The notes under the pieces are model-generated. The model had not been told where the DNA came from, made no database searches, and saw nothing but the letters and a program-made list of their open reading frames with translations. A DNA stretch of 37,964 nt. It comes from Candidatus Babelota bacterium (lineage in GTDB: Bacteria; Babelota; Babeliae; Babelales; Vermiphilaceae). This document shows, one piece after another, positions 18,062-26,401 of the stretch. Within the stretch, counting starts at the first letter, position 1; the number at the start of each line of letters is the position of its first letter. The stretch is from positions 1-37,964 of the forward strand of contig RXKB01000015.1 in assembly GCA_003963225.1 (NCBI GenBank). The letters are read 5' to 3'. Position numbers and translations under genes: made by a program.

Positions 18062-19528
18062 ATGCTCAAGGTGGTGCAGGCAATTATTCTTGCAGCAGGA
18101 AAATCAAAGCGGTTTAAAACTGGCAGTTCAAAGTTAACGCAAACAGTATGTGGGCAGCCAATTATTTTGTATCAAACACTGCTTTTTGAAAAAATGGGTG
18201 TTAATGTGACGGTAGTTGTTGGGCATCATAAAGATGAAATACAAAAACTTATTGGTCATGCTAACAAACAACCTATTACTTTTGTTGAGCAAACAGAACA
18301 AAAAGGGACAGGGCATGCGCTTGCGTGTACGCAGTCTTTTTGGCATAAAGAATATATTTTAGTATGCAATGGCGATGTACCTTTAATTACGCAAGATATT
18401 ATTACTCAGCTGTATGAAACACATATCCAAACGAATGCAGCAGTTAGTTTTGTTACCGCGCACGACACTAATCCTGCCAATCAGTACGGGCGAGTTGTTA
18501 AAAAAGAAAATACTATTAATATTATTGAAGCAAAAGAGATTACAGGGTCGCTTGAAGAATACTGTTGCATAAATGCCGGTATTTATCTTTTTAATAAAGA
18601 TTTTTTAGATACCTATATACAAGAATTAGCACCAAATGATAAGTCTTTAGAATATTATGTGACCGATTTAGTTAATATGGCAAGCGCGTATAACTTAAAA
18701 GTAAATACTATCAGCGCGCCTTTTGACCGTGTGCGTGGCGTTAACACGTTGGAGGAGCTTTGGGCTGCAGAGCATATAAAACGTTCAGAGCTTATTAAAA
18801 ATCATATGCAAAATGGCGTTCGGTTTTTAGCACCACAAAATACCCATGTTGATACCCAAGTGACTATTGAATCAGGATGCATTATTGGTAGTGGCGTTCA
18901 GTTAACTGGCAGTACATCCATTGGCAAAAAAACTGTTGTTGAACATTTTTCTGTTATTCATAATACGGTTATACAGGATCATGTATTAATAAAGTCTCAT
19001 TGTGTAGTTGAACATTCTACTATTCATGCAAATGTTCAAATTGGTCCATTTGCTTATTTGCGAGAGCACAATATTGTTGAAGACCATGCAGCAGTTGGTA
19101 GCTTTGTTGAACTGAAAAAAACAACGTTAGGCGCTCATAGCAAAGCAAAACATTTAAGTTATCTTGGCGATGCAACTATTGGCAGCAATGTAAATATTGG
19201 CGGCGGTACCATTACTGCTAATCACGACGGGGTGCAAAAACATAAAACAGTGATTAAAGATAATGCGTATGTGGGTGCTAACAATACGTTGGTTGCTCCT
19301 GTTTGCATTGAAGAAGAATCGTACACTGCTGCGGGTTCAACCATTACTCAATTAGTGCCTGCGCATGCGTTAGCGATTGCACGCTCAAGACAGGTGAATA
19401 AAATAAACTATGTTTCTGTATTAAAAGAGAAGCTTATGTTTGTTTCAAAAAAGAAAAAGCAAGAAAAAGATCAAAATTACCACGCAGCTGTAAAAATGTA
19501 TGAACCAGAAAAAGTCCAAGAACCATGA
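18062..19528 (+). CDS. glmU: Bifunctional GlmU: GlcN-1-P acetyltransferase / GlcNAc-1-P uridyltransferase
   Basis: GlmU makes UDP-GlcNAc for peptidoglycan and lipopolysaccharide. I start at ATG 18062, 5 bases after AAGGA; a GTG 18 codons earlier lacks such a site. Of 488 residues, the N-terminal domain has LAAGKSKRF (10-18), the UTP/GlcNAc block EQTEQKGTGHA (76-86) and NGDVPL with metal ligand D105. The C-terminal left-handed beta-helix (from about 260) shows hexapeptide repeats and HLSYLGDATIGSNVNIGGGT, with H364 as the acetyltransferase base. N228 in RVRGVN fits the second metal ligand. A basic, Lys-rich end of about 35 residues is longer than needed for the fold. The stop overlaps the next start (ATGA). 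Confidence 0.95.
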   Translation: MLKVVQAIILAAGKSKRFKTGSSKLTQTVCGQPIILYQTLLFEKMGVNVTVVVGHHKDEIQKLIGHANKQPITFVEQTEQKGTGHALACTQSFWHKEYILVCNGDVPLITQDIITQLYETHIQTNAAVSFVTAHDTNPANQYGRVVKKENTINIIEAKEITGSLEEYCCINAGIYLFNKDFLDTYIQELAPNDKSLEYYVTDLVNMASAYNLKVNTISAPFDRVRGVNTLEELWAAEHIKRSELIKNHMQNGVRFLAPQNTHVDTQVTIESGCIIGSGVQLTGSTSIGKKTVVEHFSVIHNTVIQDHVLIKSHCVVEHSTIHANVQIGPFAYLREHNIVEDHAAVGSFVELKKTTLGAHSKAKHLSYLGDATIGSNVNIGGGTITANHDGVQKHKTVIKDNAYVGANNTLVAPVCIEEESYTAAGSTITQLVPAHALAIARSRQVNKINYVSVLKEKLMFVSKKKKQEKDQNYHAAVKMYEPEKVQEP

Positions 19529-20760
19529 TCCGTTTTGTCCACACAGCAGATATTCATTTTGGTGTTGAAAATTACGGTAGGATAGACCACAACACCGGTA
19601 TTCATTCTCGATTGCTTGATTTTGTTAAAGCTTTGGACTTTTGTATCGAGTATGCAATTGAACAAGACGTAGATTTTTTTCTTTTTTGCGGCGATGCGTA
19701 CAAAACACATCATCCAACGCAAACACAACAAAAATTATTATTCGAATGTTTTTTTAAACTGTACAATCGCGGCATTCCTGTGGTTATTATTGTGGGTAAT
19801 CATGATCACCCGTTAAGTTTTGGCAAAACACATGCGCTTAATTTATTTGGGCAGCTGCCGTTAGATGGGTTTTATGTCATTGAAAAGCCAGATACTATTG
19901 TGCTGAAGACTAAAAATGGACCAGTCCAAATTGTAGGCATTCCATGGCCAACGCGTAACACTGTTGCATTACAAAAAGATAGTAATGGCAAAATGGCAAC
20001 AGAAATTACTACTTACATTGCTCAAGCTGTTGCTACAATTATTAAACATAAAGCGGCGCAGTTAGATTCTGCTTTGCCAGCAGTGCTTGCTGCACATTTG
20101 ACAGTTAGCTCGGGTATTTTTTCAGGCTCAGAAAAACGAGCAGTTTATGGCACAGATCCCGTTCTTTTGCCTTCGCAGTTGGGCGTGCCTCCTTTTGATT
20201 ATGTTGCTCTCGGGCATCTGCACAGGTTTCAGCAGTTAAATGACGCTATGCATCCGCCCATTGTGTATGCTGGGTCTGTTGAACGTATAGATTTTGGTGA
20301 ACGTAAAGAAGAAAAAGGTTTTTGTTTAGTTACTTTAAAAAACAAATATACGACTGAAGTTGATTTTATTAAAACACCAACAAGGCCATTTGTATATCTT
20401 GATGCGTATCTTGATGGAACCTTATGCCAAACAACCCAACTCATGAAATACATACAAAAAGTTGACATAGACAATGCCATTGTAAAAATTCTCTACCATG
20501 TACCGCAGGGCAAACAAGATGCGGTAGATATTGGTAAAATAGAAATGGCGCTTGCAAATGCGTGGTATGTTGCTGGTATTATGCCAGTTGTTACTCATGA
20601 CGCTCGAGCTCAGCGAGGAGCTATTAAAACAAGTATGGATTTTAAAACAGCACTTTCTGTTTATTTTGATACAAAACCAGACTTAAAAAATAAAAAACAC
20701 GATCTTTTAGAAAAAGCTATGCGATTGTTAGATGAAGCAGAGCAAGCTCATGAAGAATAA
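19525..20760 (+). CDS. sbcD: SbcD/Mre11-family DNA nuclease subunit
   Basis: This is a calcineurin-like phosphoesterase that, with SbcC/Rad50, opens hairpins and trims blocked DNA ends. All metal-binding motifs are present: HTADIHFG (D9, H11), FCGDAYK (D57), GNHDHP (about 91-96), AAHLTVS, and ALGHLHRFQ. The 411 residues fit the family (E. coli SbcD is 400). The ATG lies in ATGA with the glmU stop, so translation is coupled. The large SbcC/Rad50 partner, usually next door, is absent from this window. Three bases separate the stop from that of the convergent gene. A generic Mre11-like exonuclease acting alone is the other possibility. Confidence 0.87.
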   Translation: MIRFVHTADIHFGVENYGRIDHNTGIHSRLLDFVKALDFCIEYAIEQDVDFFLFCGDAYKTHHPTQTQQKLLFECFFKLYNRGIPVVIIVGNHDHPLSFGKTHALNLFGQLPLDGFYVIEKPDTIVLKTKNGPVQIVGIPWPTRNTVALQKDSNGKMATEITTYIAQAVATIIKHKAAQLDSALPAVLAAHLTVSSGIFSGSEKRAVYGTDPVLLPSQLGVPPFDYVALGHLHRFQQLNDAMHPPIVYAGSVERIDFGERKEEKGFCLVTLKNKYTTEVDFIKTPTRPFVYLDAYLDGTLCQTTQLMKYIQKVDIDNAIVKILYHVPQGKQDAVDIGKIEMALANAWYVAGIMPVVTHDARAQRGAIKTSMDFKTALSVYFDTKPDLKNKKHDLLEKAMRLLDEAEQAHEE

Positions 20761-20763
20761 CAT

Positions 20764-21621
20764 TTAAAAATCTACAATTACGGCGTTTTTAAGCAGTTCT
20801 TCCTGATATTTTTGCAGTAGTTCTTTTTCTAAAGGTTCTTTTAATATTTTTACAATCTCTTCATATCGTTCTACTAAAGGAACAGGCATTGCTTTTTGTT
20901 CTGCAACAGTTACATAAATTCTAAAGCCATTCTGTTCTTCTTGTATAACAGGTTTATTAATTTTCATGCTTTTAATAAAAGATTTTGCAGGGTCAATGTC
21001 GGAGCTTTTTATCCAAAACGGATCGGTTAGTGGAAGTGCATTTTCTTTTAACTGCTTTGTAATATGTTCTTTTTGTTTGTTGCGTGACATAGTATGTTCA
21101 AATGGCACAAAACATGTTTGTAATTGATACATCTCTTCTTTTATAACTGGATGGTTATTGTAATAGGTTACAATAGCTTCGTATGAAACCGTTGCGCGAG
21201 AATACACTCTAAAATCTAACATGCTATTAATAAGTTGCATCTCTTTTAATGCTTCACGATAAGTATCTAACGTGTGGCCTTCAGCTTTTAATAGCTCTAA
21301 AAACTGTTCTAAAGAAAGATTATTTTGTTTAAGAATTTGTTCTACCATCCGTTCAATAGCGTCTTCAGGGATAAGAACTTTTAGTTTGCGTGCATCAGCG
21401 CATATTAAACCGTTTAATTTTAAGCTTTCTAAGGTGTGAGGACGGCCTAAAATATTTGGCTTTTCAAGATCTTTTTTCGTGATAAGTATTGGTTCTTCTT
21501 CATCGTAAATCAGAGAAAGAATTCTGTCATCAATAAAAACATTGGCAAAGAAACTATTGGATATAAGCATCAATAATAGAAAAACATACATTTTTTTAAA
21601 GAGATTTTTTAGATGTATCAT
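20764..21621 (-). CDS. SurA-like periplasmic chaperone (SurA N-terminal domain)
   Basis: A signal peptide (KKMYVFLLLMLISNSFFA) leads to a SurA_N-like region: DDRILSLIYDEEEPILITKKDL, LNGLICADARKLKVLIPEDAIERM, then ILKQNNLSLEQFLELLKAEG and TYREALKEMQLINSML, the helices that hold unfolded outer-membrane proteins in SurA. A C-terminal helix rich in Leu, Glu and Lys (YEEIVKILKEPLEKELLQKY) completes the chaperone. The parvulin isomerase part between them is short and without its usual motifs, so isomerase activity is doubtful. I use ATG 21621; TTG 21627 is possible. Its likely clients include the barrel protein at 6957. It follows a PrsA-like gene but is separated from it by a terminator. Confidence 0.72.
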   Translation of the reverse strand: MIHLKNLFKKMYVFLLLMLISNSFFANVFIDDRILSLIYDEEEPILITKKDLEKPNILGRPHTLESLKLNGLICADARKLKVLIPEDAIERMVEQILKQNNLSLEQFLELLKAEGHTLDTYREALKEMQLINSMLDFRVYSRATVSYEAIVTYYNNHPVIKEEMYQLQTCFVPFEHTMSRNKQKEHITKQLKENALPLTDPFWIKSSDIDPAKSFIKSMKINKPVIQEEQNGFRIYVTVAEQKAMPVPLVERYEEIVKILKEPLEKELLQKYQEELLKNAVIVDF

Positions 21622-21653
21622 GAGCAAACAACTTTTATTGATAAATTAAAAAT

Positions 21654-21684
21654 ACCGGGGGCACGCATTTAATTTGCCCCCGGT
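21654..21684 (-). terminator. Strong rho-independent terminator
   Basis: A perfect 10-bp GC-rich stem (ACCGGGGGCA at 21654-21663, TGCCCCCGGT at 21675-21684) stands out in AT-rich DNA. On the minus strand it follows the gene ending at 21693 by 8 bp and is followed by ATTTTTAATTT. It separates that gene from the SurA-like gene downstream, which lacks an obvious own promoter within the short remaining gap. Confidence 0.85.
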
Positions 21685-21692
21685 GTACTTTT

Positions 21693-22721
21693 TTAAGCGC
21701 TTAATGCATTATCGGCGGATTCAAGTTCGTCTTCCATTTCCATATCTGAAAGATCTCCCAGATCAGCGCTGTTTTCTTCTTTTACTGGCCCAAAAAATGA
21801 TTCGTCAATAACAACATTATATGTTTTTTTAAGCTCGTTAATTGCGTCATCTATTGCTTTTCCTTGTTTTTCTTTTTCTAAGTATTCTTTTAATTGAGCT
21901 TTTACTTGTTCATATGGACGATATTTAGTTTCTTCTTTTCCATTTGTTACGACAACAGAAAATTTATTATCTGTTGTTTTTACCACAACAACTGTTGGAA
22001 ACTGTGTGATCTGTAGGATTGCTTTTTTTACTGCTGCATCAATAGCAATAGATTGATCATGCACAAGACCTAAGTCTTTAATTTTGCTTTCTTCAATACC
22101 GTTTTCTTGTGCAACCGTTGTCACATTGCCATTTTTTGCGCGTACTTTTTGGGCAAATTCGTTTGCTTTTGCTTCTTGATCAAAAGAAACTTCTATAGCT
22201 TTTATGCCGCCTTTTGCAATAATAAAGTTTGCAGAAAGATCTTTGTTTTCTTCATAAAATTTCTTTACATCGCTTTCTGTAACTGTGCTTGGATATTTTT
22301 GGGAAAAATATTTAGTATTAATCATGCGCACCACATCATTATACGAATCTTGTAGGTCTGTTTTGTAATTGTCAGTATTTTTGATACCGCTTTCTTCAAT
22401 ATATTTGTCTATTACCGCATAGTTTGTTAAGCCATATAATAAACTTTGATTGATATTCATATAAGCGCTTATTTTTTCAATTTGTGGATTTGCTTTAAAA
22501 ATCTTTTGTTTTTCTGTTTCAAGGCTGTCTACCGTGATAATTACTTTGCCATCCATGGTAACTAATGGTTTGCCTGTTAAATTTTTAGTTGCAGTACCTG
22601 CGTCTATTGCACTATTTTGTTTACTATCGTATCCCAAAGGCATGCCTTTTTTATGGTACATATAACCAGCAACACCTAACAAAATGGTTAATATAATAAG
22701 TAACACCACGCTATTTTTCAT
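21693..22721 (-). CDS. PrsA/SurA-like peptidyl-prolyl isomerase or export chaperone
   Basis: AAGGA lies 6 bases upstream of ATG 22721. The N-terminal hydrophobic segment (VVLLIILTILLGVAGYMY) lacks a clear cleavage site and may be an uncleaved membrane anchor. Then come a SurA_N/PrsA-like helical region (about 60-160: KANPQIEKISAYMNINQSLL, ESDVKKFYEENK) and a parvulin-like domain (about 165-270: ASFD-type strand as EVSFDQEAKANEFAQKVRAK, then VTTVAQENGI and LGLVHDQSI). A helix (EQVKAQLKEYLEKEKQGKAI) and an acidic tail end the 342 residues. The order matches PrsA-type foldases that act on exported proteins. Key parvulin active-site residues cannot be confirmed by eye. It ends at a strong terminator. 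Confidence 0.75.
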   Translation of the reverse strand: MKNSVVLLIILTILLGVAGYMYHKKGMPLGYDSKQNSAIDAGTATKNLTGKPLVTMDGKVIITVDSLETEKQKIFKANPQIEKISAYMNINQSLLYGLTNYAVIDKYIEESGIKNTDNYKTDLQDSYNDVVRMINTKYFSQKYPSTVTESDVKKFYEENKDLSANFIIAKGGIKAIEVSFDQEAKANEFAQKVRAKNGNVTTVAQENGIEESKIKDLGLVHDQSIAIDAAVKKAILQITQFPTVVVVKTTDNKFSVVVTNGKEETKYRPYEQVKAQLKEYLEKEKQGKAIDDAINELKKTYNVVIDESFFGPVKEENSADLGDLSDMEMEDELESADNALSA

Positions 22722-22896
22722 ATGTTTCCTTTTATTGATTAGATCAACTAATACTATAATAATTTCATAGACATACTAGCATACGAATCATTTTTTACAA
22801 TCAATTTACAAAATACGCTGTTTTTTTTATACAAATGTATTATTATTTGGATAACATTGTATAAATTTAATTAAAAAAGTAAGAAAGTATACGGTT

Positions 22897-23601
22897 ATGA
22901 AGCATCTGTCTAAGTTTATTGTTGCCTATTATGTTTTTACTATTTCTATAACTTATTCAATGTCTTTACAACTGCTTTATGATGGAGCTTGTGGAATTAC
23001 AAACTTTGTTGTTAATAAGTATACTGATGCGTACAGATATGCTGAAAAAAACACTAATCCTGAGTTAATAGATGCCATTTTAGGGATTAAGCCCAATAAG
23101 AAAGAAGAGATAAAAAACAAAAAAGTGTATCTTGAAATAACAAAATATATAGAAACCCTTCAAAAAAGCGATATGTATCCACAGGGATTATCGTTAAATA
23201 ATTATTATATTGCAAATAAAGAGAATGTGAGGATTGCTTTACGCAGGGGGCCTTTGGCTGCAGGCTACTTAATTGATAAAGAACGTGATTTCGACCCATA
23301 TAAAAAGCTTTCCGTCAGTAATACATTACTTAAACAGCATGCAGCATCTTTTCTATACGGATTATATCTGATTATTGCCATTGGCAATAATGGTCAAATA
23401 GAAATGAAAAAAAAGTTTTTAGATCATGATGCGCCTATTGTAAGCAACACAAAGCTTTCATTATTGCATATTGTGGTACGCTATTTAATAGAAGAAACAA
23501 GGACAATGAATACTGATTTATTGTTTGAATTGCCAAATAAAACAAATTTGGATCAATTAATTACTCAATTGACAACTATTCGTGAAGCATTGCCTACATA
23601 A
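22897..23601 (+). CDS. Secreted protein of unknown function, 234 aa
   Basis: A signal peptide (KFIVAYYVFTISITYSMS, residues 6-23) precedes a helical-looking body rich in Lys, Asn and Tyr. Its last 27 or so residues (LLFELPNKTNLDQLITQLTT and on) are nearly the same in DNA as the end of the next gene, because a 251-bp direct repeat begins at 23521 inside this gene. Upstream, ATTGTATAAA at 22856-22865 matches the element in front of the next two genes and may be a shared promoter -10. No domain is recognised. It opens a row of four secreted-protein genes on this strand. Confidence 0.65.
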   Translation: MKHLSKFIVAYYVFTISITYSMSLQLLYDGACGITNFVVNKYTDAYRYAEKNTNPELIDAILGIKPNKKEEIKNKKVYLEITKYIETLQKSDMYPQGLSLNNYYIANKENVRIALRRGPLAAGYLIDKERDFDPYKKLSVSNTLLKQHAASFLYGLYLIIAIGNNGQIEMKKKFLDHDAPIVSNTKLSLLHIVVRYLIEETRTMNTDLLFELPNKTNLDQLITQLTTIREALPT

Positions 23602-23771
23602 ACAGTTATTAAATTAGTTAGATTGTTGAAACATATTGTATAAAAAAGGGGAATAGTATGGTAAAAGTAGATAAGCGCCTACTAATTTTTGGATGCCTTG
23701 CGTTGGTTAAGCAAAGCTTTGGCATGGAGGAGCAGTTGGCCAAAACCGGCTTGGCAGATCCAAGTAAATAT
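23521..23771 (+). repeat. 251-bp direct repeat, copy A
   Basis: This copy covers the end of the first gene, the intergenic spacer with its ribosome binding site, and the first 38 or so codons of the second gene. Copy B is at 24432-24682, 911 bp further on. By eye they differ at about nine positions, none in the last 80 bases or so. Confidence 0.85.
23639..23644 (+). promoter_or_regulatory. Candidate -10 element shared by three genes
   Basis: ATTGTATAAA appears before the genes at 22897 (box 22860-22865), 23658 (23639-23644) and 24569 (24550-24555). A TG directly precedes TATAAA. No good -35 is seen. The last two are in the direct repeat, so only the first is independent support. Confidence 0.3.
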
Positions 23772-24470
23772 ATAGTTATAGAGCAAGAAAAAAACTGTGG
23801 TGAAGAGAACTCAGATGATTCGTATACGCCTGTTTTAGTAGTATGGCAAGCAGGATCGAATAGAATGTTACCACCATGTATGCATACTATGAATAAGGCT
23901 GTGCGTTATAATGTATTGTTTGAGCTTGAAACTGGACAATTTATTAATAATCAACCTAATACATTACGTGTTGATACTGCAGTAAAAGATTTTATTGCCA
24001 ATAAAGAACCAGGGCATTTAACTAAACTAATTAAATTGCTGCTTGATTATAAAGTTTCAGTTAGTATGACAACCACTGATTTGATTACCCAATATTTGCA
24101 GCAAGAATCTATTCGATTAAAAGATGAATGGAAAATGCAAGCTAAAACTTTAGTAGGTATTCCTGATACACATATTCAAAATCAATTTAATAAATTACAA
24201 AACGAGATTACAGATAAATTAATTTTTTTTGATTCTGAAGCAACAAAGCGTGTAGCCTTAAAATTAACTGTACACAATCTATGTTTAGCCAGTTTAAAAC
24301 AGGAAAAAGAGAAGCAACAAGAGTATACAACCGAAAAAGTAAATAATGAGATTAAATTATCTGAAGAAATTAATAAATATAAAAAAACTTATGAAAAAAT
24401 ACAAACACATGTTGCTCAAATAATCAAACTATTGTTTGAATTGACAAATAACACAAATTTGGATCAATGA
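23658..24470 (+). CDS. Secreted protein of unknown function, 270 aa, paralogue of the next gene
   Basis: A strong ribosome binding site (AAAAGGGG) precedes ATG 23658. The signal peptide (RLLIFGCLALVKQSFG) is followed by MEEQLAKTGLADPSKY, and these first 37 residues are identical to those of the next gene. After that the two proteins diverge but remain paralogues (ELETGQFI against ELETDKFA, LRVDTAV against VRVDNAF, IANKEPGHL against IANKETERL, EEINKYKKTYEKI against EEINKYKKADEGI). The stop TGA 24468-24470 is where the first gene of the row has TTA (NLDQ-stop against NLDQLITQL), so this protein has lost about 13 C-terminal residues that are still readable after the stop. No function is known. 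Confidence 0.68.
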   Translation: MVKVDKRLLIFGCLALVKQSFGMEEQLAKTGLADPSKYIVIEQEKNCGEENSDDSYTPVLVVWQAGSNRMLPPCMHTMNKAVRYNVLFELETGQFINNQPNTLRVDTAVKDFIANKEPGHLTKLIKLLLDYKVSVSMTTTDLITQYLQQESIRLKDEWKMQAKTLVGIPDTHIQNQFNKLQNEITDKLIFFDSEATKRVALKLTVHNLCLASLKQEKEKQQEYTTEKVNNEIKLSEEINKYKKTYEKIQTHVAQIIKLLFELTNNTNLDQ

Positions 24471-24682
24471 ATTACTCAATTGAAAGCTATTCGTGAAACA
24501 TTGCCTACATAAACAGTTATTAAACTAGTTAGATTGTTGAAACATATTGTATAAAAAAGGGGAATAGTATGGTAAAAGTAGATAAGCGGCTACTAATTTT
24601 TGGATGCCTTGCATTGGTTAAGCAAAGCTTTGGCATGGAGGAGCAGTTGGCCAAAACCGGCTTGGCAGATCCAAGTAAATAT
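24432..24682 (+). repeat. 251-bp direct repeat, copy B
   Basis: This is the second copy of the repeat at 23521-23771. It spans the end of the second gene, the spacer and the first 38 codons of the third gene. The flanking protein-coding DNA is far less alike than the repeat, so it was duplicated or converted more recently than the genes diverged. Confidence 0.85.
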
Positions 24683-25465
24683 TTTATTTCTAATAATCAA
24701 AATGAACAAAAAGAATTCTCTGGGGGAAGTTCTTGGTCTTCTTATATTCCTACTTTTGGGTTATGGCAAAATAAAACAGATGAAAATAAAACAAAATTAG
24801 TACCTGATCCCAAAGATCCTAATAGTTTGGCTACACAGATTATGGATTGGTGGAGAAAATATGAGAATGTAATTCATGAGCTTGAAACAGATAAATTTGC
24901 TAGCGTCCCAGAAAATATAGTGCGTGTTGACAATGCGTTTAACGGTTTGATTGCTAATAAAGAAACGGAACGTCTTATTAGGCTTATTGAATTATTATCT
25001 AAAGCTAATTTTGAAATGAGCATGACAAGTAAAAACACGGTTTTTGACTATCTAGAAAAAGAATGTATTTATTTACAAGATAGTTATAAAATGAACGCTC
25101 AAATTCAACTATCAAATACTCGTAAAAAATATAAAGAGCGATGTAATGATTTACAAAAAACAGTAGATCCTTTAATACAAGCTTTTTGCGAATCTATACA
25201 AAAGAATGCTTTTGAGTTAAATGACGATGCTACTTGCGCAGCAAAGAAATTAACTTTGTATCAGGTTTGCTTGGCAACTTTAAAACCAGAAAAATACGAA
25301 AAAAACGAAGCAGATTGTACAGTTGATAATTTGAATGAAACGGTTGGATTGTTTGAAGAAATTAATAAATATAAAAAAGCTGATGAAGGAATAAAAACAT
25401 ATCTTGCTAAAGTAGTGATATTATTATCTAGAATAAATGATCTTACACATGCAAAGGAGCTGTAA
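24569..25465 (+). CDS. Secreted protein of unknown function, 298 aa, paralogue of the previous gene
   Basis: It has the same ribosome binding site, signal peptide and first 37 residues as the gene at 23658, then a longer, Ser- and Trp-containing insertion (GGSSWSSYIPTFGLWQ) and the shared helical body (IRLIELLSKANFEMSMTSKN, KLTLYQVCLATLKPEK, FEEINKYKKADEGIKTYLAK). The helices suggest a bundle that binds something outside the cell, but no family is recognised. Its stop TAA shares one base with the ATG of the next gene (TAATG at 25463-25467), and AAGGAG for that gene lies inside its end, so the two are translationally coupled. Confidence 0.7.
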   Translation: MVKVDKRLLIFGCLALVKQSFGMEEQLAKTGLADPSKYFISNNQNEQKEFSGGSSWSSYIPTFGLWQNKTDENKTKLVPDPKDPNSLATQIMDWWRKYENVIHELETDKFASVPENIVRVDNAFNGLIANKETERLIRLIELLSKANFEMSMTSKNTVFDYLEKECIYLQDSYKMNAQIQLSNTRKKYKERCNDLQKTVDPLIQAFCESIQKNAFELNDDATCAAKKLTLYQVCLATLKPEKYEKNEADCTVDNLNETVGLFEEINKYKKADEGIKTYLAKVVILLSRINDLTHAKEL

Positions 25466-26349
25466 TGAAATATACTGTATTCAATAAAATAATAGTAAGC
25501 ATGGCAATTATTGGACTTTATGGCTTTAATGTGCATGGCATGGAGGATGTACAAGGCATGCAACAGTTGTCTTTAAATGATAATGAGAATAAGCAAATAG
25601 AACAGGTTGTACCAAAAGAAGAGCCTGTTACAAAAGAGACAGCGGCTGCTGACAAACAAAAACAAGTTGATCATCATTGGGTGAGATCTTTTGTAGAGTG
25701 GTATCAAGGGCCGTATTTTACATTAATCCAGTACTTGTCAGATCCTTACAATCAACGGATCAATTTACAAGATAACAATCAACAAAAGAACCCAATTAAC
25801 ATGTTTTTTAATCCGGCTTTACAAAGTATAAAATTCGCTGGTGATATTCCTCAGTTCAAAAAACTTGTTGATTGTATCAAAAATGCTGAAATTACAGTCA
25901 CACCTGATCAGCAAGAAGGGTTAAAGGTATGTTATCAAGCATTAATTGAGCACCATGCAAAATCTGTAAGTACAGTACAAAATGAAATAAAAAAACAGAA
26001 TGATGAAAATCAAAAATATTATATGTATATACAAAGCACGGTAGTATGCTTACTTAATAAACTAGAACAGCAAATTAATGCGCAAAAAACTTTTTTAAAC
26101 AATAAAAATCAAGAAGAGAAGAAATGGTATGACGATGCAATACTACCTATTACAACAGCATTAGCTACAATATGCGGTGAGGATCCTGTGAATGTTGAAC
26201 CAGATGAACAGTATATTAATTATTGTACCCGAGTAAACTTTTACCCTGAGGTGCCCAAACAAATTGATACATTAAATGACCGTTTAAATCGATTAAGTAG
26301 TTTAAAAGGATTCTTTGAACAGTCTTTAAATGCTAATTCAAATACATAG
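25465..26349 (+). CDS. Secreted protein of unknown function, 294 aa, possibly a distant relative of the two genes before it
   Basis: AAGGAG is 5 bases from the ATG, inside the end of the previous gene. A signal peptide (KIIVSMAIIGLYGFNVHG) is followed by MEDV, an acidic low-complexity linker (about 30-70) and a helical body with Gln- and Asn-rich segments. A stretch FKKLVDCIKNAEITVTPDQQ resembles LTKLIKLLLDYKVSVSMTTT of the earlier paralogues in pattern, so it may belong to the same family, but the likeness is weak. It ends the four-gene row and is followed by a bidirectional terminator. Confidence 0.66.
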   Translation: MKYTVFNKIIVSMAIIGLYGFNVHGMEDVQGMQQLSLNDNENKQIEQVVPKEEPVTKETAAADKQKQVDHHWVRSFVEWYQGPYFTLIQYLSDPYNQRINLQDNNQQKNPINMFFNPALQSIKFAGDIPQFKKLVDCIKNAEITVTPDQQEGLKVCYQALIEHHAKSVSTVQNEIKKQNDENQKYYMYIQSTVVCLLNKLEQQINAQKTFLNNKNQEEKKWYDDAILPITTALATICGEDPVNVEPDEQYINYCTRVNFYPEVPKQIDTLNDRLNRLSSLKGFFEQSLNANSNT

Positions 26350-26374
26350 TTGTATATATTATTGTAATAAAAAA

Positions 26375-26396
26375 GAGCTTTGCGTATGCAAGGCTC
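26375..26396. terminator. Bidirectional rho-independent terminator
   Basis: GAGCTTTGC and GCAAGGCTC form a 9-bp stem (one T-G pair) with a GTAT loop, flanked by AAAAAA on the left and TTTTTTT on the right. It sits between the convergent genes ending at 26349 and 26402 and suits both directions. Confidence 0.85.
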
Positions 26397-26401
26397 TTTT
26401 T

